Below, piece after piece: positions 1 through 15,300 of a stretch of 64,000 nt of DNA (positions are counted from its first letter, which is position 1; each line of letters begins with the position of its first letter). Source of the stretch: Bombus terrestris (lineage: Eukaryota > Arthropoda > Insecta > Hymenoptera > Apidae); assembly GCF_910591885.1 (NCBI RefSeq), contig NW_025963557.1, positions 1,364,001 through 1,428,000 of the forward strand, read 5' to 3'. Both the position numbers and the translations under genes were made by a program. The notes under the pieces were generated by a model, which searched no databases, was not told the origin of the DNA, and saw nothing but the letters and a program-made list of their open reading frames with translations.

Positions 1-296
1 CGTACAACGTTGCATAGAATTACGATATAACGCACAACGTTATGTCGTATTACGTTATAACGTATCATGTCATGTAGTATTACGTTATAACGTATGACGT
101 CATGGAGTATTACGTTATAACGTATGAGGTCATGTGGTATTACGTTATTACGAATATCGTAATGTTGTGTTACTTTATGAGGTATGACGTCATGTAGTAT
201 TACGTTATTACGAATATCGTAATATTGTGTTACGTTATAACGTATGACGTCGTGTAGTATTACGTTATAACGTATGACGTTACGCAGTATTACGTT

Positions 297-3200
297 ATAA
301 CGTATGATGTTATGTAGTATTACGTTATAAAGTATGACGTTATGGAGTATTACGTTATAACGTATGAGGTCATGTGATATTACGTTATCACGAATATCGT
401 AATATTGTGTTACTTTATGACGTATGACGTCATGTAGTATTACGTTATAACATATAACGTCATGTAGTATTACGATATAACGCACAACGTTGCATAGAAT
501 TACGATATAACGCACAACGTTATGTCGTATTACGTTATAACGTATCATGTCATGTAGTATTACGTTATAACGTATGACGTCATGTGGTATTACGTTATTG
601 CGAATAACGTTTTATTGTGTTACTTTATGACGTATGACGTCATGTAGTATTACGTTATAACGTATGACGGTATGTAATATTACGTTATTCCGTATAACGT
701 TATATAGTGTTACTTTATGTAGTATGACTTATGTAGTATGACGTGATGTATTATTACTTTATAATGTATGACCTTATATAGCATTACGGTATTACGAATG
801 ACGTTGTATTGTGTTACTTTATAACGTATGACGTTATTTAGTGTTACGTTATAATGTATGACGTCGTGTAGTATTACGTTATAACGTATGACGTTATGTA
901 TTATTACGATATAACGTAATACGTTATGCAGTATTGGGTTATAACGTATGACGTCATGTAGTTTTGCGTTATAACGTATGACGTTACGCAGTATTACGTT
1001 ATAACGTATGATGTTATGGAGTATTACAATATAACGTATGACGTTATGTATTATTAAGAAATAGCGTACAACGTTATATAGAATTACGATATAACGCACA
1101 ACGTTATGTCGTATTACGTTATAACGTATGAGGTCATGTGGTATTACGTTATTACGAATATCGTAATATTGTGTTACTTCATGAGGTATGACGTCATGTA
1201 GTATTACTTTATGACATATGACGTCATGTAGTATTACTTTATGACGTATGACGTCATGTAGCATTAGGATATAACTTATTACGTTATGTAGTATTACGTT
1301 ATTACGAATAACGTTACATAGTGATACTTTATAACGTATGACCTTATGTTGTGTTATGTTATAACGTATGACGTCATGTGGTATTACGTTATTACGAATA
1401 ACGTTATATTGTGTTACTTTATGTAGTATGACTTATGCAGTATGACGTGACGTAGTATTACTTTATAATGTATGACGTTATGTAGCATTACGGTATTACG
1501 AATAACGTTGTGTTTTGTTACTTTATAACGTATGGCGTTATTTAGTGTTACGTTATAACGTATGACGTCGTGTAGTATTACGTTATAACGTATGACGTTA
1601 TGTATTATTACGATATAACGTAATACGTTATGCAGTATTGGGTTATAACGTATGACGTCATGTAGTTTTGCGTTATAACGTATGACGTTCCGCAGTATTA
1701 CGTTATAACGTATGATGTTATGGAGTATTACGTTATAACGTATGACGTTATGTATTATTACGATATAGCGTACAACGTTATATAGAGTTACGATATAACG
1801 CATAACGTTATGTCGTATTACGTTATAAGGTATGAGGTCATGTGGTATTACGTTATTACGAATATCGTAATGTTGTGTTACTTTATGAGGTATGACGTCA
1901 TGTAGTATTACTTTATGACGTATGACGTCATGTAGTATTACGTTATAACGTATGACGGTATGAAATATTACGTTATTCCGTATAACGTTATATTGTGTTA
2001 CCTTATGAAGTGTGACCTTATGTTGTATTACGTTATAACGTATGCCGTCATGTAGTATTAGGATATAACTTATTACGTTATGTAGTATTACGTTATTACG
2101 AATAACGTTATATAGTGATACTTTATATCGTATGACCTTATCTTGTGTTACGCTATAACGTATGACGTCATGTAGTATTACTTTATGACGTATGACGTCA
2201 TGTAGTATTACTTTATGACGTATGACGTCATGTAGTATTACTTTATGACGTATGACGTTATGTATTATTACGATATAACGTATGACGTTATGTATTATTA
2301 CGATATAACGTATGACGTTATGTATTATTACGATATAACGTATGACGCCATGCAGTATTAGGTTATAACGTATGACGTCATGTAATATTACGTTATAACG
2401 TATGGCGTTATGTAGAATTACGATATAACGTATGACGTCATGTGGTATTACGTTATTGCTAATAACGGTATATTGTGTTACTTTATGACGTATGACGTCA
2501 TGTAGTATTACGTTATAACATATGACGTCATGTAGTATTACGATATAACGTACAACGTTGCATAGAATTACGATATAACGCACAACGTTATGTCGTATTA
2601 GGTTATAACGTATCATGTCATGTAGTATTACGTTATAACGTATGACGTTATGGAGTATTACGATATAACGTAATACGTTATGCAGTATTGGGTTATAACG
2701 TATGACGTCATGTAGTATTACTTTATGACGTATGACGTTATGTATTATTACGATATAACGTATGACGTTATGTATTATTACGATATAACGTATGACGTTA
2801 TGCAGTATTAGGTTATAACGTATGACGTCATGCAGTTTTGCGTTATAACGTATGACGTCATGTAGTATTACTTTATGACGTATGACGTCATGTAGTATTA
2901 CTTTATGACGTATGACGTTATGTATTATTACGATATAACGTATGACGTTATGTATTATTACGATATAACGTATGACGCCATGCAGTATTAGGTTATAACG
3001 TATGACGTCATGTGGTATTACGTTATTACGAATAACGTTATATTGTGTTACTTTATATCGTATGACGTCATGTAGTATTACGTTATAACGTATGGCGTTA
3101 TGTAGTATTACGATATAACGTATGACGTCATGTGGTATTACGTTATTGCGAATAACGTTAAATTGTGCTACTTTATAACGTATGACGTTATGTAGTGTTA

Positions 3201-5930
3201 CGTTCTAACGTATGACGTCATGTAGTATTACGATATAACGTATGACGCTATGTATTATAACGATATAACGTACAACGTTATATAGAATTACGATATAACG
3301 CACAACGTTATGTCGTATTACGTTATAACGTATCATGTCATGTAGTATTACGTTATTACGAATAACGTTATATTGTGTTACTTTATATCGTATGACGTCA
3401 TGTAGTATTACGTTATAACGTATGGCGTTATGTAGTATTACGATATAACGTATGACGTCATGTGGTATTACGTTATTACGAATAACGTTATATTGTGTTA
3501 CTTTATATCGTATGACGTCATCTAGTATTACGTTATAACGTATGACGACGTGTAGTATTACGTTATAACGTATGACGTTATGTATTATTACGATATAACG
3601 TAATACGTTATGCAGTATTAGGTTATATCGTATGACGTTATGGAGTATTGCGTTATAACGTATGACGTCATGTGGTATTACGTTATTACGAATAACGTTA
3701 TATTGTGTTACTTTATAACGTATGGCGTTATGTAGTGTTACGTTATAACGTATGACGTCGTGTAGTATTACGTTATAACGTATGACGTTATGTATTATTA
3801 CGATATAACGTAATACGTTATATAGTGATACTTTATAACGTATGACCTTATGTTGTGTTACGTTATAACGTATGACGTCATGTAGTATTACGATATAACG
3901 TACTACGTTATATAGAATTACGATATAACGCACAACGTTATGTCGTATTACCTTATAACGTATCATGTCATGTAGTTTTTCGTTATAACGTATGACGTTA
4001 CGCAGTATTACGATATAACTTATGATGTTATGGAGTATTACGTTATAACGTATGACGTTATGTATTATTACGATATAGCGTACTACGCTATATAGAATTA
4101 CGATATAACGCACAACGTTATGTCGTATTACGTTATAACGTATGAGGTCATGTTGTATTACGTTATCACGAATATCGTAATATTGTGTTACTTTATGACG
4201 TATGACGTCATGTAGTATTACTTTATGACGTATGACGTCATGTAGTATTACGTTATAACGTATGACGTTACGCAGTATTACGTTATAACGTATGATGTTA
4301 TGTAGTATTACGTTATAAAGTATGACGTTATGGAGTATTACGTTATAACGTATGAGGTCATGTGATATTACGTTATCACGAATATCGTAATATTGTGTTA
4401 CTTTATGACGTATGACGTCATGTAGTATTACGTTATAAAATATAACGTCATGTAGTATTACGATATAACGTACAACGCTGCATGGAATTACGATATAACG
4501 CACAACGTTATGTCGTATTACGTTATAACGTATCATGTCATGTAGTATTACGTTATAACGTATGACGTCATGTGGTATTACGTTATTGCTAATAACGGTA
4601 TATTGTGCTACTTTATGACGTATGCCGTCATGTAGTATTAGGATATATCTTATTACGTTATGTAGTATTACGTTATTACGAATAACATTATATAGTGATA
4701 CTTTATAACGTATGACCTTATGTTGTGTTACGTTATAACATATGACGTCATGTAGTATTACGTTATTACGAATATCGTTACAATGTGTTACTTTATTACG
4801 TATGACGTCATGTAGTCTTACGTTATAACGTATGGCGATATGTAGTATTACGATATAACGTATCACGTCATGTGGTATTACGTTATTGCGAATAAAGTTT
4901 TATTGTGTTACTTTATGACGTATGACGTCATGTAGTATTACGTTGTAACGTATGACGGTATGTAATATTACGTTATTCCGTATAACGTTATATAGTGTTA
5001 CTTTATGAAGTATGACGTTATGTTGTATTACGTTATAACGTTTGACGTTATGGGGCATTTCGTTATAACGTATGACGTCATGTGGCATTACGTTATTACG
5101 AATAACGTTATATTGTGTTACTTTATGTAGTATGACTTATGTAGTATGACGTGATGTATTATTACTTTATAATGTATGACCTTATGTAGCATTACGGTAT
5201 TACGAATGACGTTGTATTGTGTTACTTTATAACGTATGACGTTATTTAGTGTTACGTTATAATGTATGACGTCGTGTAGTATTACGTTATAACGTATGAC
5301 GTTATGTATTATTACGATATAACGTAATACGTTATGCAGTATTGGGTTATAACGTATGACGTCATGTACTTTGCGTTATAACGTATGACGTTACGCAGTA
5401 TTACGTTATAACGTATGATGTTATGGAGTATTACGTTATAACGTATGACGTTATGTATTATTAAGAAATAGCGTACAACGTTATATAGAATTACGATATA
5501 ACGCACAACGTTATGTCGTATTACGTTATAACGTATGAGGTCATGTGGTATTACGTTATTACGAATATCGTAATATTGTGTTACTTCATGAGGTATGACT
5601 TCATGTAGTATTACTTTATGACGTATGACGTTATGTATTATTACGATATAACGTATGACGTTATGCAGTATTAGGTTATAACGTATGACGTCATGCAGTT
5701 TTGCGTTATAACGTATGACGTTATGGAGTATTACGTTATAACGTATGGCGTTATGTAGTATTACGATATAACGTATGACGTCATGTGGTATTACGTTATA
5801 GCTAATAACGGTATATTGTGTTACTTTATGACGTATGACGTCATGTAGTATTACTTTATGACGTATGACGTCATGTAGCATTAGGATATAACTTATTACG
5901 TTATGTAGCATTACGTTATTACGAATAACG
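297..5930. repeat. 5.6-kb block, copy 1 (pair 12.1 kb apart)
   Basis: This block recurs at about 12,400-18,003. Markers at 714, 1418 and 5122 match 12,817, 13,521 and 17,195. The offset is 12,103 bp up to about 2.3 kb and 12,073 after it, because this copy has three identical TATGACGTTATGTATTATTA-type monomers at 2,251-2,340 where the other has two. Both copies share private changes, such as the one-base loss in GTCATGTACTTTGCG at about 5,370 and 17,443. Only a scattering of substitutions separates them by eye. Confidence 0.88.
2251..2340 (+). repeat. Three identical adjacent monomers (copy-number variable)
   Basis: Three perfect 30-bp units beginning TATGACGTTATGTATTATTA and ending CGATATAACG lie in a row. 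The paralogous place in the 12.1-kb partner (14,354-14,413) has two. This is a direct record of single-monomer gain or loss since the larger duplication. Confidence 0.9.
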
Positions 5931-6034
5931 TTACATAGTGATACTTTATAACGTATGACCTTATGTTGTGTTATGTTATAACGTATGACGTCATGTGGTA
6001 TTACGCTATTACGAATAACGTTGTATTGTGTTAC

Positions 6035-6962
6035 TTTATGTAGTATGACTTATGTAGTATGACGTGGTGTAGTATTACTTTATAATGTATGACGTTATGT
6101 AGCATTACGGTATTACGAATGACGTTGTATTGTGTTACTTTATAACGTATTTAGTCGTGTAGTATTACGTTATAACGTATGACGTTATGTATTATTACGA
6201 TATAACGTAATACGTTATGGAGTATTGGGTTATAACGAATGACGTCATGTTGTATTACGTTATAACGTGTGCCGTCATGTAGTATTACGTTATAACGTAT
6301 GACGTTACGCAGTATTACGTTATAACGTATGACGTTATGGGGCATTACGTTATAACGTATGACGTCATGTGGTATTGCGTTATAACGAATAACGTTATAT
6401 TGTGTTACTTTATGTAGTATGACTTATGTAGTACGACGTGATGTAGTATTACTTTATAATGTATGACGTTATGTAGCATTACGGTATTACGAGTAACGTT
6501 GTATTGAGTTACTTTATAACGTATGACGTCATGTAGTATTACGATATAACGTATGACGTTATGTATTATTACGATATAGCGTACAACGTTATATAGAATT
6601 ACGATATAACGCACAACGTTATGTCGTATTACGTTATAACGTATGAGGTCATGTGGTATTACGTTATTACGAATATCGTAATATTGTGTTACTGTATAAC
6701 GTATGACGTCATGTAGTATTACGTTATTACGAATATCGTAATATTGTGTTACTTTATGACGTATGACGTCATGTAGTATTACGTTATAACGTATGACGGT
6801 TTGTAATATTACGTTATTCCGTATAACGTTATATAGTGTTACTTTATGAAGTATGACGTTATGTTGTATTACGTTATAACGTATGACGTTATGGGGCATT
6901 TCGTTATAACGTATGACGTCATGTGGTATTACGCTATTACGAATAACGTTGTATTGTGTTAC
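6035..6962. repeat. 928-bp HOR, copy a
   Basis: The unit is bounded by successive 44-bp markers at 6,035, 6,409 and 6,963, giving inner steps of 374 and 554 bp. It has 30 monomers' length plus 28 bp, as expected for two +14 markers. It includes the private shortened string AACGTATTTAGTCGTGTAG near 6,147 and GAGTAACGTTGTATTGAG near 6,490. Confidence 0.8.
6666..6682. repeat. Variant monomer with a stem-loop dyad (ATTACGA-ATA-TCGTAAT)
   Basis: A recurrent variant replaces the right half of the monomer and reads ATTACGAATATCGTAAT. Its 7-bp arms are exact reverse complements around a 3-base centre, ATA. It is nearly always followed by ATTGTGTTACTTTATGACG. Other copies are near 140, 380, 1,860, 4,380, 6,727, 9,830, 42,485, 45,490, 50,530, 55,330, 61,075 and 63,860. 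In some copies TTGCGAATATCG replaces the left arm and weakens the stem (for example 42,481). The dyad here is not centred on ACGT as in the majority monomer. Confidence 0.75.
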
Positions 6963-7860
6963 TTTATGTAGTATGACTTATGTAGTATGACGTGATGTAG
7001 TATTACTTTATAATGTATGACGTTATGTAGCATTACGGTATTACGAATGACGTTGTATTGTGTTACTTTATAACGTATTTAGTCGTGTAGTATTACGTTA
7101 TAACGTATGACGTTATGTATTATTACGATATAACGTAATACGTTATGCAGTATTGGGTTATAACGAATGACGTCATGTTGTATTACGTTATAACGTGTGC
7201 CGTCATTTAGTATTACGTTATAACGTATGACGTTATGGGGCATTACGTTATAACCTATGACGTCATGTGGTATTGCGTTATAACAAATAACGTTATATTG
7301 TGTTACTTTATGTAGTATGACTTATGTAGTACGACGTGATGAAGTATTACTTTATAATGTATGACGTTATGTAGCATTACGGTATTACGAGTAACGTTGT
7401 ATTGAGTTACTTTATAACGTATGACGTCATGTAGTATTACGATATAACGTATGACGTTATGTATTATTACGATATAGCGTACAACGTTATATAGAATTAC
7501 GATATAACGCACAACGTTATGTCGTATTACGTTATAACGTATGAGGTCATGTGGTATTACGTTATTACGAATATCGTAATATTGTGTTACTGTATAACGT
7601 ATGACGTCATGTAGTATTACGTTATTACGAATATCGTAATATTGTGTTACTTTATGACGTATGACGTCATGTAGTATTACGTCATAACGTATGACGGTGT
7701 GAAATATTATGTTATTCCGTATAACGTTATATAGTGTTACCTTATGAAGTATGACGTTATGTTGTATTACGTTATAACGTATGATGTTATGGAGTATTAC
7801 GTTATAACGTATGACGTCATGTGGTATTGCTTTATTACGAATAACGTTATATTCTGTTAC
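6963..7860. repeat. 928-bp HOR, copy b (one monomer short)
   Basis: Adjacent copy of the 928-bp unit, with markers at 6,963, 7,307 and 7,861. Its first step is 344 bp where copy a has 374: exactly one monomer (the TATGACGTTACGCAG unit) is missing. The second step is 554 bp. The same diagnostic shortened string AACGTATTTAGTCGTGTAG occurs near 7,074. Confidence 0.8.
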
Positions 7861-9193
7861 TTCATGTAGTATGACTTATGTAGTATGACGTGATGTAGTA
7901 TTACTTTATAATGTATGACGTTATGTAGCATTAGGTATTACGAGTAATGTTGTATTGTGTTACTTTATAACGTATGACGTTATGTAGTGTTACGTTATAA
8001 CGTATGACGTTATGTAGTATTACGTTATAACGTATGACGTTATGTATTATTACGATATAACGTATGACGTCATGTAGTATTACGCTATAACGTATGCCGT
8101 CATGTAGTATTACGTTATAACATATGACGTCATGTACTATAACGATATAACGCACAACGTTATATAGAATAACGATATAACGCACAACGTTATGTCGTAT
8201 TACGTTATAACGTATCATGTCATGCAGTATTACGTTATAACGTATGACGTTACGCAGTATTACGTTATAACGTATGATGTTATGGAGTATTACGTTATAA
8301 CGTATGACGTCATGTGGTATTACTTTACTACGAATAACGTTATATTGTGTTACTTTATAACGTATGGCGTTATGTAGTGTTACGTTATAACGTATGACGT
8401 CGTGTAGTATTACGTTATAACGTATGACGTTATGTATTATTACGATATAACGTAATACGTTATGCAGTATTAGGTTATAACGTATGACGTTATGCAGTAT
8501 TACGTTATAACGTATGACGTCATGTGGTATTACGTTATTACGAATAACGTTATATTGTGTTACTTTATAACGTATGGCGTTATGGAGTGTTAGGTTATAA
8601 CGTATGACGTCGTGTAGTATTACGTTATAACGTATGGCGTTATGTAGTATTACTATATAACGTGTGACGTCATGTGGTATTACGTTATTGCTAATAACGG
8701 TATATTGTGCTACTTTGTGACGTATGACGCCATGTAGTATTACGTCATAACGTATGACGGTATGAAATATTACGTTATTCCGTATAACGTTATATAATCT
8801 TACTTTATGATGTATGACGTTATGTTGTATTACGTTATAACGTATGCCGTCATGTAGTATTAGGATATAACTTATTACGTTATGTAGTATTACGTTATTA
8901 CGAATAACATTATATAGTGATACTTTATAACGTATGACCTCATGTTGTGTTACGTTATAACATATGACGTCATGTAGTATTACGTTATTACGAATATCGT
9001 TACATTGTGTTACGTTATAACGTATGACGGTTTGTAATATTACGTTATTCCGTATAACGTTATATAGTGTTACTTTATCAAGTATGACGTTATGTTGTAT
9101 TACGTTATAACGTATGACGTTATGGGGCATTTCGTTATAACGTATGACGTCATGTGGTATTACGCTATTACGAATAACGTTATATTGTGTTAC

Positions 9194-10121
9194 TTTATGT
9201 AGTATGACTTATGTAGTATGACGTGATGTAGTATTACTTTATAATGTATGACGTTATGTAGCATTACGGTATTACGAATGACGTTGTATTGTGTTACTTT
9301 ATAACGTATTTAGTCGTGTAGTATTACGTTATAACGTATGACGTTATGTATTATTACGATATAACGTAATACGTTATGCAGTATTGGGTTATAACGAATG
9401 ACGTCATGTTGTATTACGTTATAACGTGTGCCGTCAGGTAGTATTACGTTATAACGTATGACGTTACGCAGTATTACGTTATAACGTATGACGTTATGGG
9501 GCATTACGTTATAACGTATGACGTCATGTGGTATTGCGTTATTACGAATAACGTTATATTGTGTTACTTTATGTAGTATGACTTATGTAGTACGACGTGA
9601 TGTAGTATTACTTTATAATGTATGACGTTATGTAGCATTACGGTATTACGAGTAACGTTGTATTGAGTTACTTTATAACGTATGACGTCATGTAGTATTA
9701 CGATATAACGTATGACGTTATGTATTATTACGATATAGCGTACAACGTTATATAGAATTACGATATAACGCACAACGTTATGTCGTATTACGTTATAACG
9801 TATGAGGTCATGTGGTATTACGTTATTACGAATATCGTAATATTGTGTTACTGTATAACGTATGACGTCATGTAGTATTACGTTATTACGAATATCGTAA
9901 TATTGTGTTACTTTATGACGTATGACGTCATGTAGTATTACGTCATAACGTATGACGGTGTGAAATATTATGTTATTCCGTATAACGTTATATAGTGTTA
10001 CCTTATGAAGTATGACGTTATGTTGTATTACGTTATAACGTATGATGTTATGGAGTATTACGTTATAACGTATGACGTCATGTGGTATTGCTTTATTACG
10101 AATAACGTTATATTCTGTTAC
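9194..10121. repeat. 928-bp HOR, copy c
   Basis: Markers at 9,194, 9,568 and 10,122 give 374 + 554 bp, exactly as in copy a. The broader context from about 8,660 to 10,160 also matches 33.78-35.28 kb at an offset of 25,124 bp until a 7-bp deletion in the latter. This segment is therefore the closest relative of the domain I HOR at 33-41 kb. Confidence 0.8.
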
Positions 10122-12399
10122 TTCATGTAGTATGACTTATGTAGTATGACGTGATGTTGCATTACTTTATAATGTATGACGTTATGTAGCATTAGGTATT
10201 ACGAGTAATGTTGTATTGTGTTACTTTATAACGTATGACGTTATGTAGTGTTACGTTATAACGTATGACGTTATGTATTATTACGATATAACGTATGACG
10301 CCATGCAGTATTAGGTTATAACGTATGACGTCATGTAGTATTACTTTATGACGTATGACGTCATGTAGTATTACGTTATAACTTATGACGGTATGAAATA
10401 TTACGTTATTCCGTATAACGTTATATTGTGTTACCTTATGAAGTGTGACCTTATGTTGTATTACGTTATAACGTATGCCGTCATGTAGTATTAGGATATA
10501 ACTTATTACGTTATGTAGTATTACGTTATTACGAATAACGTTACATAGTGATACTTTATAACGTATGACCTTATCTTGTGTTACGTTATAACGTATGACG
10601 TCATGTGGTATTACGTTATTACGAATAACGTTATATTGTGTTACTTTATGTAGTATGACTTATGCAGTATGACGTGACGTAGTATTACTTTATAATGTAT
10701 GACGTTATGTAGCATTACGGTATTACGAATAACGTTGTATTGTGTTACTTTATAACGTATGGCGTTATTTAGTGTTACGTTATAACGTATGACGTCGTGT
10801 AGTATTACGTTATAACGTATGACGTTATGTATTATTACGATATAACGTAATACGTTATGCAGTATTGGGTTATAACGTATGACGTCATGTAGTATTACTT
10901 TATGACGTAAGACGTTATGTATTATTACGATATAACGTATGACGTTATGTATTATTACGATATAACGTATGACGCCATGCAGTATTAGGTTATAACGTAT
11001 GACGTCATGTAGTATTACTTTATGACGTATGACGTCATGTAGTATTACGTTATAACGTATGCCGGTATGAAACATTACGTTATTCCGTATAACGTTATAT
11101 TGTGTTACCTTATGAAGTGTGACCTTATGTTGTATTACGTTATAACGTATGCCGTCATGTAGTATTAGGATATAACTTATTACGTTATGTAGTATTACGT
11201 TATTACGAATAACGTTATATAGTGATACTTTATATCGTATGACCTTATCTTGTGTTACGTTATAACGTATGACGTCATGTAGTATTATTTTATGACGTAT
11301 GACGTCATGTAGTATTACTTTATGACGTAAGACGTTATGTATTATTACGATATAACGTATGACGTTATGTATTATTACGATATAACGTATGACGCCATGC
11401 AGTATTAGGTTATAACGTATGACGTCATGTAATATTACGTTATAACGTATGGCGTTATGTAGAATTACGATATAACGTATGACGTCATGTGGTATTACGT
11501 TATTGCTAATAACGGTATATTGTGCTACTTTATGACGTATGACGTCATGTAGTATTACGTCATAACGTATGACGGTATGAAATATTACGTTATTCCGTAT
11601 AACTTTATATAGTCTTACTTTATGAAGTATGACGTTATGTTGTATTACGTTATAACGTATGCCGTCATGTAGTATTAGGATATAACTTATTACGTTATGT
11701 AGTATTACGTTATTACGAATAACATTATAGTGATACTTTATAACGTATGACCTTATGTTGTGTTACGTTATAACATATGACGTCATGTAGTATTACGTTA
11801 TTACGAATATCGATACATTGTGTTACTTTATAACGTATGACGTCATGTGGTATTACTTTACTACGAATAACGTTATATTGTGTTACTTTATAACGTATGA
11901 CCTTATGTTGTGTTACGTTATAACGTATGACGTCATGTAGTATTACGATATAACGTACTACGTTATATAGAATTACGATATAACGCACAACGTTATGTCG
12001 TATTACGTTATAACGTATCATGTCATGTAGTTTTTCGTTATAACGTATGACGTTACGCAGTATTACGATATAACGTATGATGTTATGGAGTATTACGTTA
12101 TAACGTATGACGTTATGTATTATTACGATATAGCGTACTACGCTATATAGAATTACGATATAACGCACAACGTTATGTCGTATTACGTTATAACGTATGA
12201 GGTCATGTTGTATTACGTTATCACGAATATCGTAATATTGAGTTACTTTATGACGTATGACGTCATGTAGTATTACTTTATGACGTATGACGTCATGTAG
12301 TATTACGTTATAACATATGACGTCATGTAGTATTACGATATAACGTACAACGTTGCATAGAATTACGATATAACGCACAACGTTATGTCGTATTACGTT

Positions 12400-15300
12400 A
12401 TAACGTATGATGTTATGTAGTATTACGTTATAAAGTATGACGTTATGGAGTATTACGTTATAACGTATGAGGTCATGTGATATTACGTTATCACGAATAT
12501 CGTAATATTGTGTTACTTTATGACGTATGACGTCATGTAGTATTACGTTATAACATATAACGTCATGTAGTATTACGATATAACGCACAACGTTGCATAG
12601 AATTACGATATAACGCACAACGTTATGTCGTATTACGTTATAACGTATCATGTCATGTAGTATTACGTTATAACGTATGACGTCATGTGGTATTACGTTA
12701 TTGCGAATAACGTTTTATTGTGTTACTTTATGACGTATGACGTCATGTAGTATTACGTTATAACGTATGACGGTATGTAATATTACGTTATTCCGTATAA
12801 CGTTATATAGTGTTACTTTATGTAGTATGACTTATGTAGTATGACGTGATGTATTATTACTTTATAATGTATGACCTTATGTAGCATTACGGTATTACGA
12901 ATGACGTTGTATTGTGTTACTTTATAACGTATGACGTTATTTAGTGTTACGTTATAATGTATGACGTCGTGTAGTATTACGTTATAACGTATGACGTTAT
13001 GTATTATTACGATATAACGTAATACGTTATGCAGTATTGGGTTATAACGTATGACGTCATGTAGTTTTGCGTTATAACGTATGACGTTACGCAGTATTAC
13101 GTTATAACGTATGATGTTATGGAGTATTACAATATAACGTATGACGTTATGTATTATTAAGAAATAGCGTACAACGTTATATAGAATTACGATATAACGC
13201 ACAACGTTATGTCGTATTACGTTATAAAGTATGAGGTCATGTGGTATTACGTTATTACGAATATCGTAATATTGTGTTACTTCATGAGGTATGACGTCAT
13301 GTAGTATTACTTTATGACATATGACGTCATGTAGTATTACTTTATGACGTATGACGTCATGTAGCATTAGGATATAACTTATTACGTTATGTAGTATTAC
13401 GTTATTACGAATAACGTTACATAGTGATACTTTATAACGTATGACCTTATGTTGTGTTATGTTATAACGTATGACGTCATGTGGTATTACGTTATTACGA
13501 ATAACGTTATATTGTGTTACTTTATGTAGTATGACTTATGCAGTATGACGTGACGTAGTATTACTTTATAATGTATGACGTTATGTAGCATTACGGTATT
13601 ACGAATAACGTTGTATTTTGTTACTTTATAACGTATGGCGTTATTTAGTGTTACGTTATAACGTATGACGTCGTGTAGTATTACGTTATAACGTATGACG
13701 TTATGTATTATTACGATATAACGTAATACGTTATGCAGTATTGGGTTATAACGTATGACGTCATGTAGTTTTGCGTTATAACGTATGACGTTACGCAGTA
13801 TTACGTTTTAACGTATGATGTTATGGAGTATTACGTTATAACGTATGACGTTATGTATTATTACGATATAGCGTACAACGTTATATAGAGTTACGATATA
13901 ACGCATAACGTTATGTCGTACTACGTTATAAGGTATGAGGTCATGTGGTATTACGTTATTACGAATATCGTAATGTTGTGTTACTTTATGAGGTATGACG
14001 TCATGTAGTATTACTTTATGACGTATGACGTCATGTAGTATTACGTTATAACGTATGACGGTATGAAATATTACGTTATTCCGTATAACGTTATATTGTG
14101 TTACCTTATGAAGTGTGACCTTATGTTGTATTACGTTATAACGTATGCCGTCATGTAGTATTAGGATATAACTTATTACGTTATGTAGTATTACGTTATT
14201 ACGAATAACGTTATATAGTGATACTTTATATCGTATGACCTTATCTTGTGTTACGCTATAACGTATGACGTCATGTAGTATTACTTTATGACGTATGACG
14301 TCATGTAGTATTACTTTATGACGTATGACGTCATGTAGTATTACTTTATGACGTATGACGTTATGTATTATTACGATATAACGTATGACGTTATGTATTA
14401 TTACGATATAACGTATGACGCCATGCAGTATTAGGTTATAACGTATGACGTCATGTAATATTACGTTATAACGTATGGCGTTATGTAGAATTACGATATA
14501 ACGTATGACGTCATGTGGTATTACGTTATTGCTAATAACGGTATATTGTGTTACTTTATGACGTATGACGTCATGTAGTATTACGTTATAACATATGACG
14601 TCATGTAGTATTACGATATAACGTACAACGTTGCATAGAATTACGATATAACGCACAACGTTATGTCGTATTAGGTTATAACGTATCATGTCATGTAGTA
14701 TTACGTTATAACGTATGACGTTATGGAGTATTACGATATAACGTAATACGTTATGCAGTATTGGGTTATAACGTATGACGTCATGTAGTATTACTTTATG
14801 ACGTATGACGTTATGTATTATTACGATATAACGTATGACGTTATGTATTATTACGATATAACGTATGACGTTATGCAGTATTAGGTTATAACGTATGACG
14901 TCATGCAGTTTTGCGTTATAACGTATGACGTCATGTAGTATTACTTTATGACGTATGACGTCATGTAGTATTACTTTATGACGTATGACGTTATGTATTA
15001 TTACGATATAACGTATGACGTTATGTATTATTACGATATAACGTATGACGCCATGCAGTATTAGGTTATAACGTATGACGTCATGTGGTATTACGTTATT
15101 ACGAATAACGTTATATTGTGTTACTTTATATCGTATGACGTCATGTAGTATTACGTTATAACGTATGGCGTTATGTAGTATTACGATATAACGTATGACG
15201 TCATGTGGTATTACGTTATTGCGAATAACGTTAAATTGTGCTACTTTATAACGTATGACGTTATGTAGTGTTACGTTCTAACGTATGACGTCATGTAGTA

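Noticed and set aside
8192..8377. Plus-strand open frames of 61 codons (also near 21,920, 26,434 and 29,012)
   Set aside because: They arise only where a string of monomers has the TAG at unit end changed to CAG, GAG or TGG. They are shadows of the repeat, not genes.
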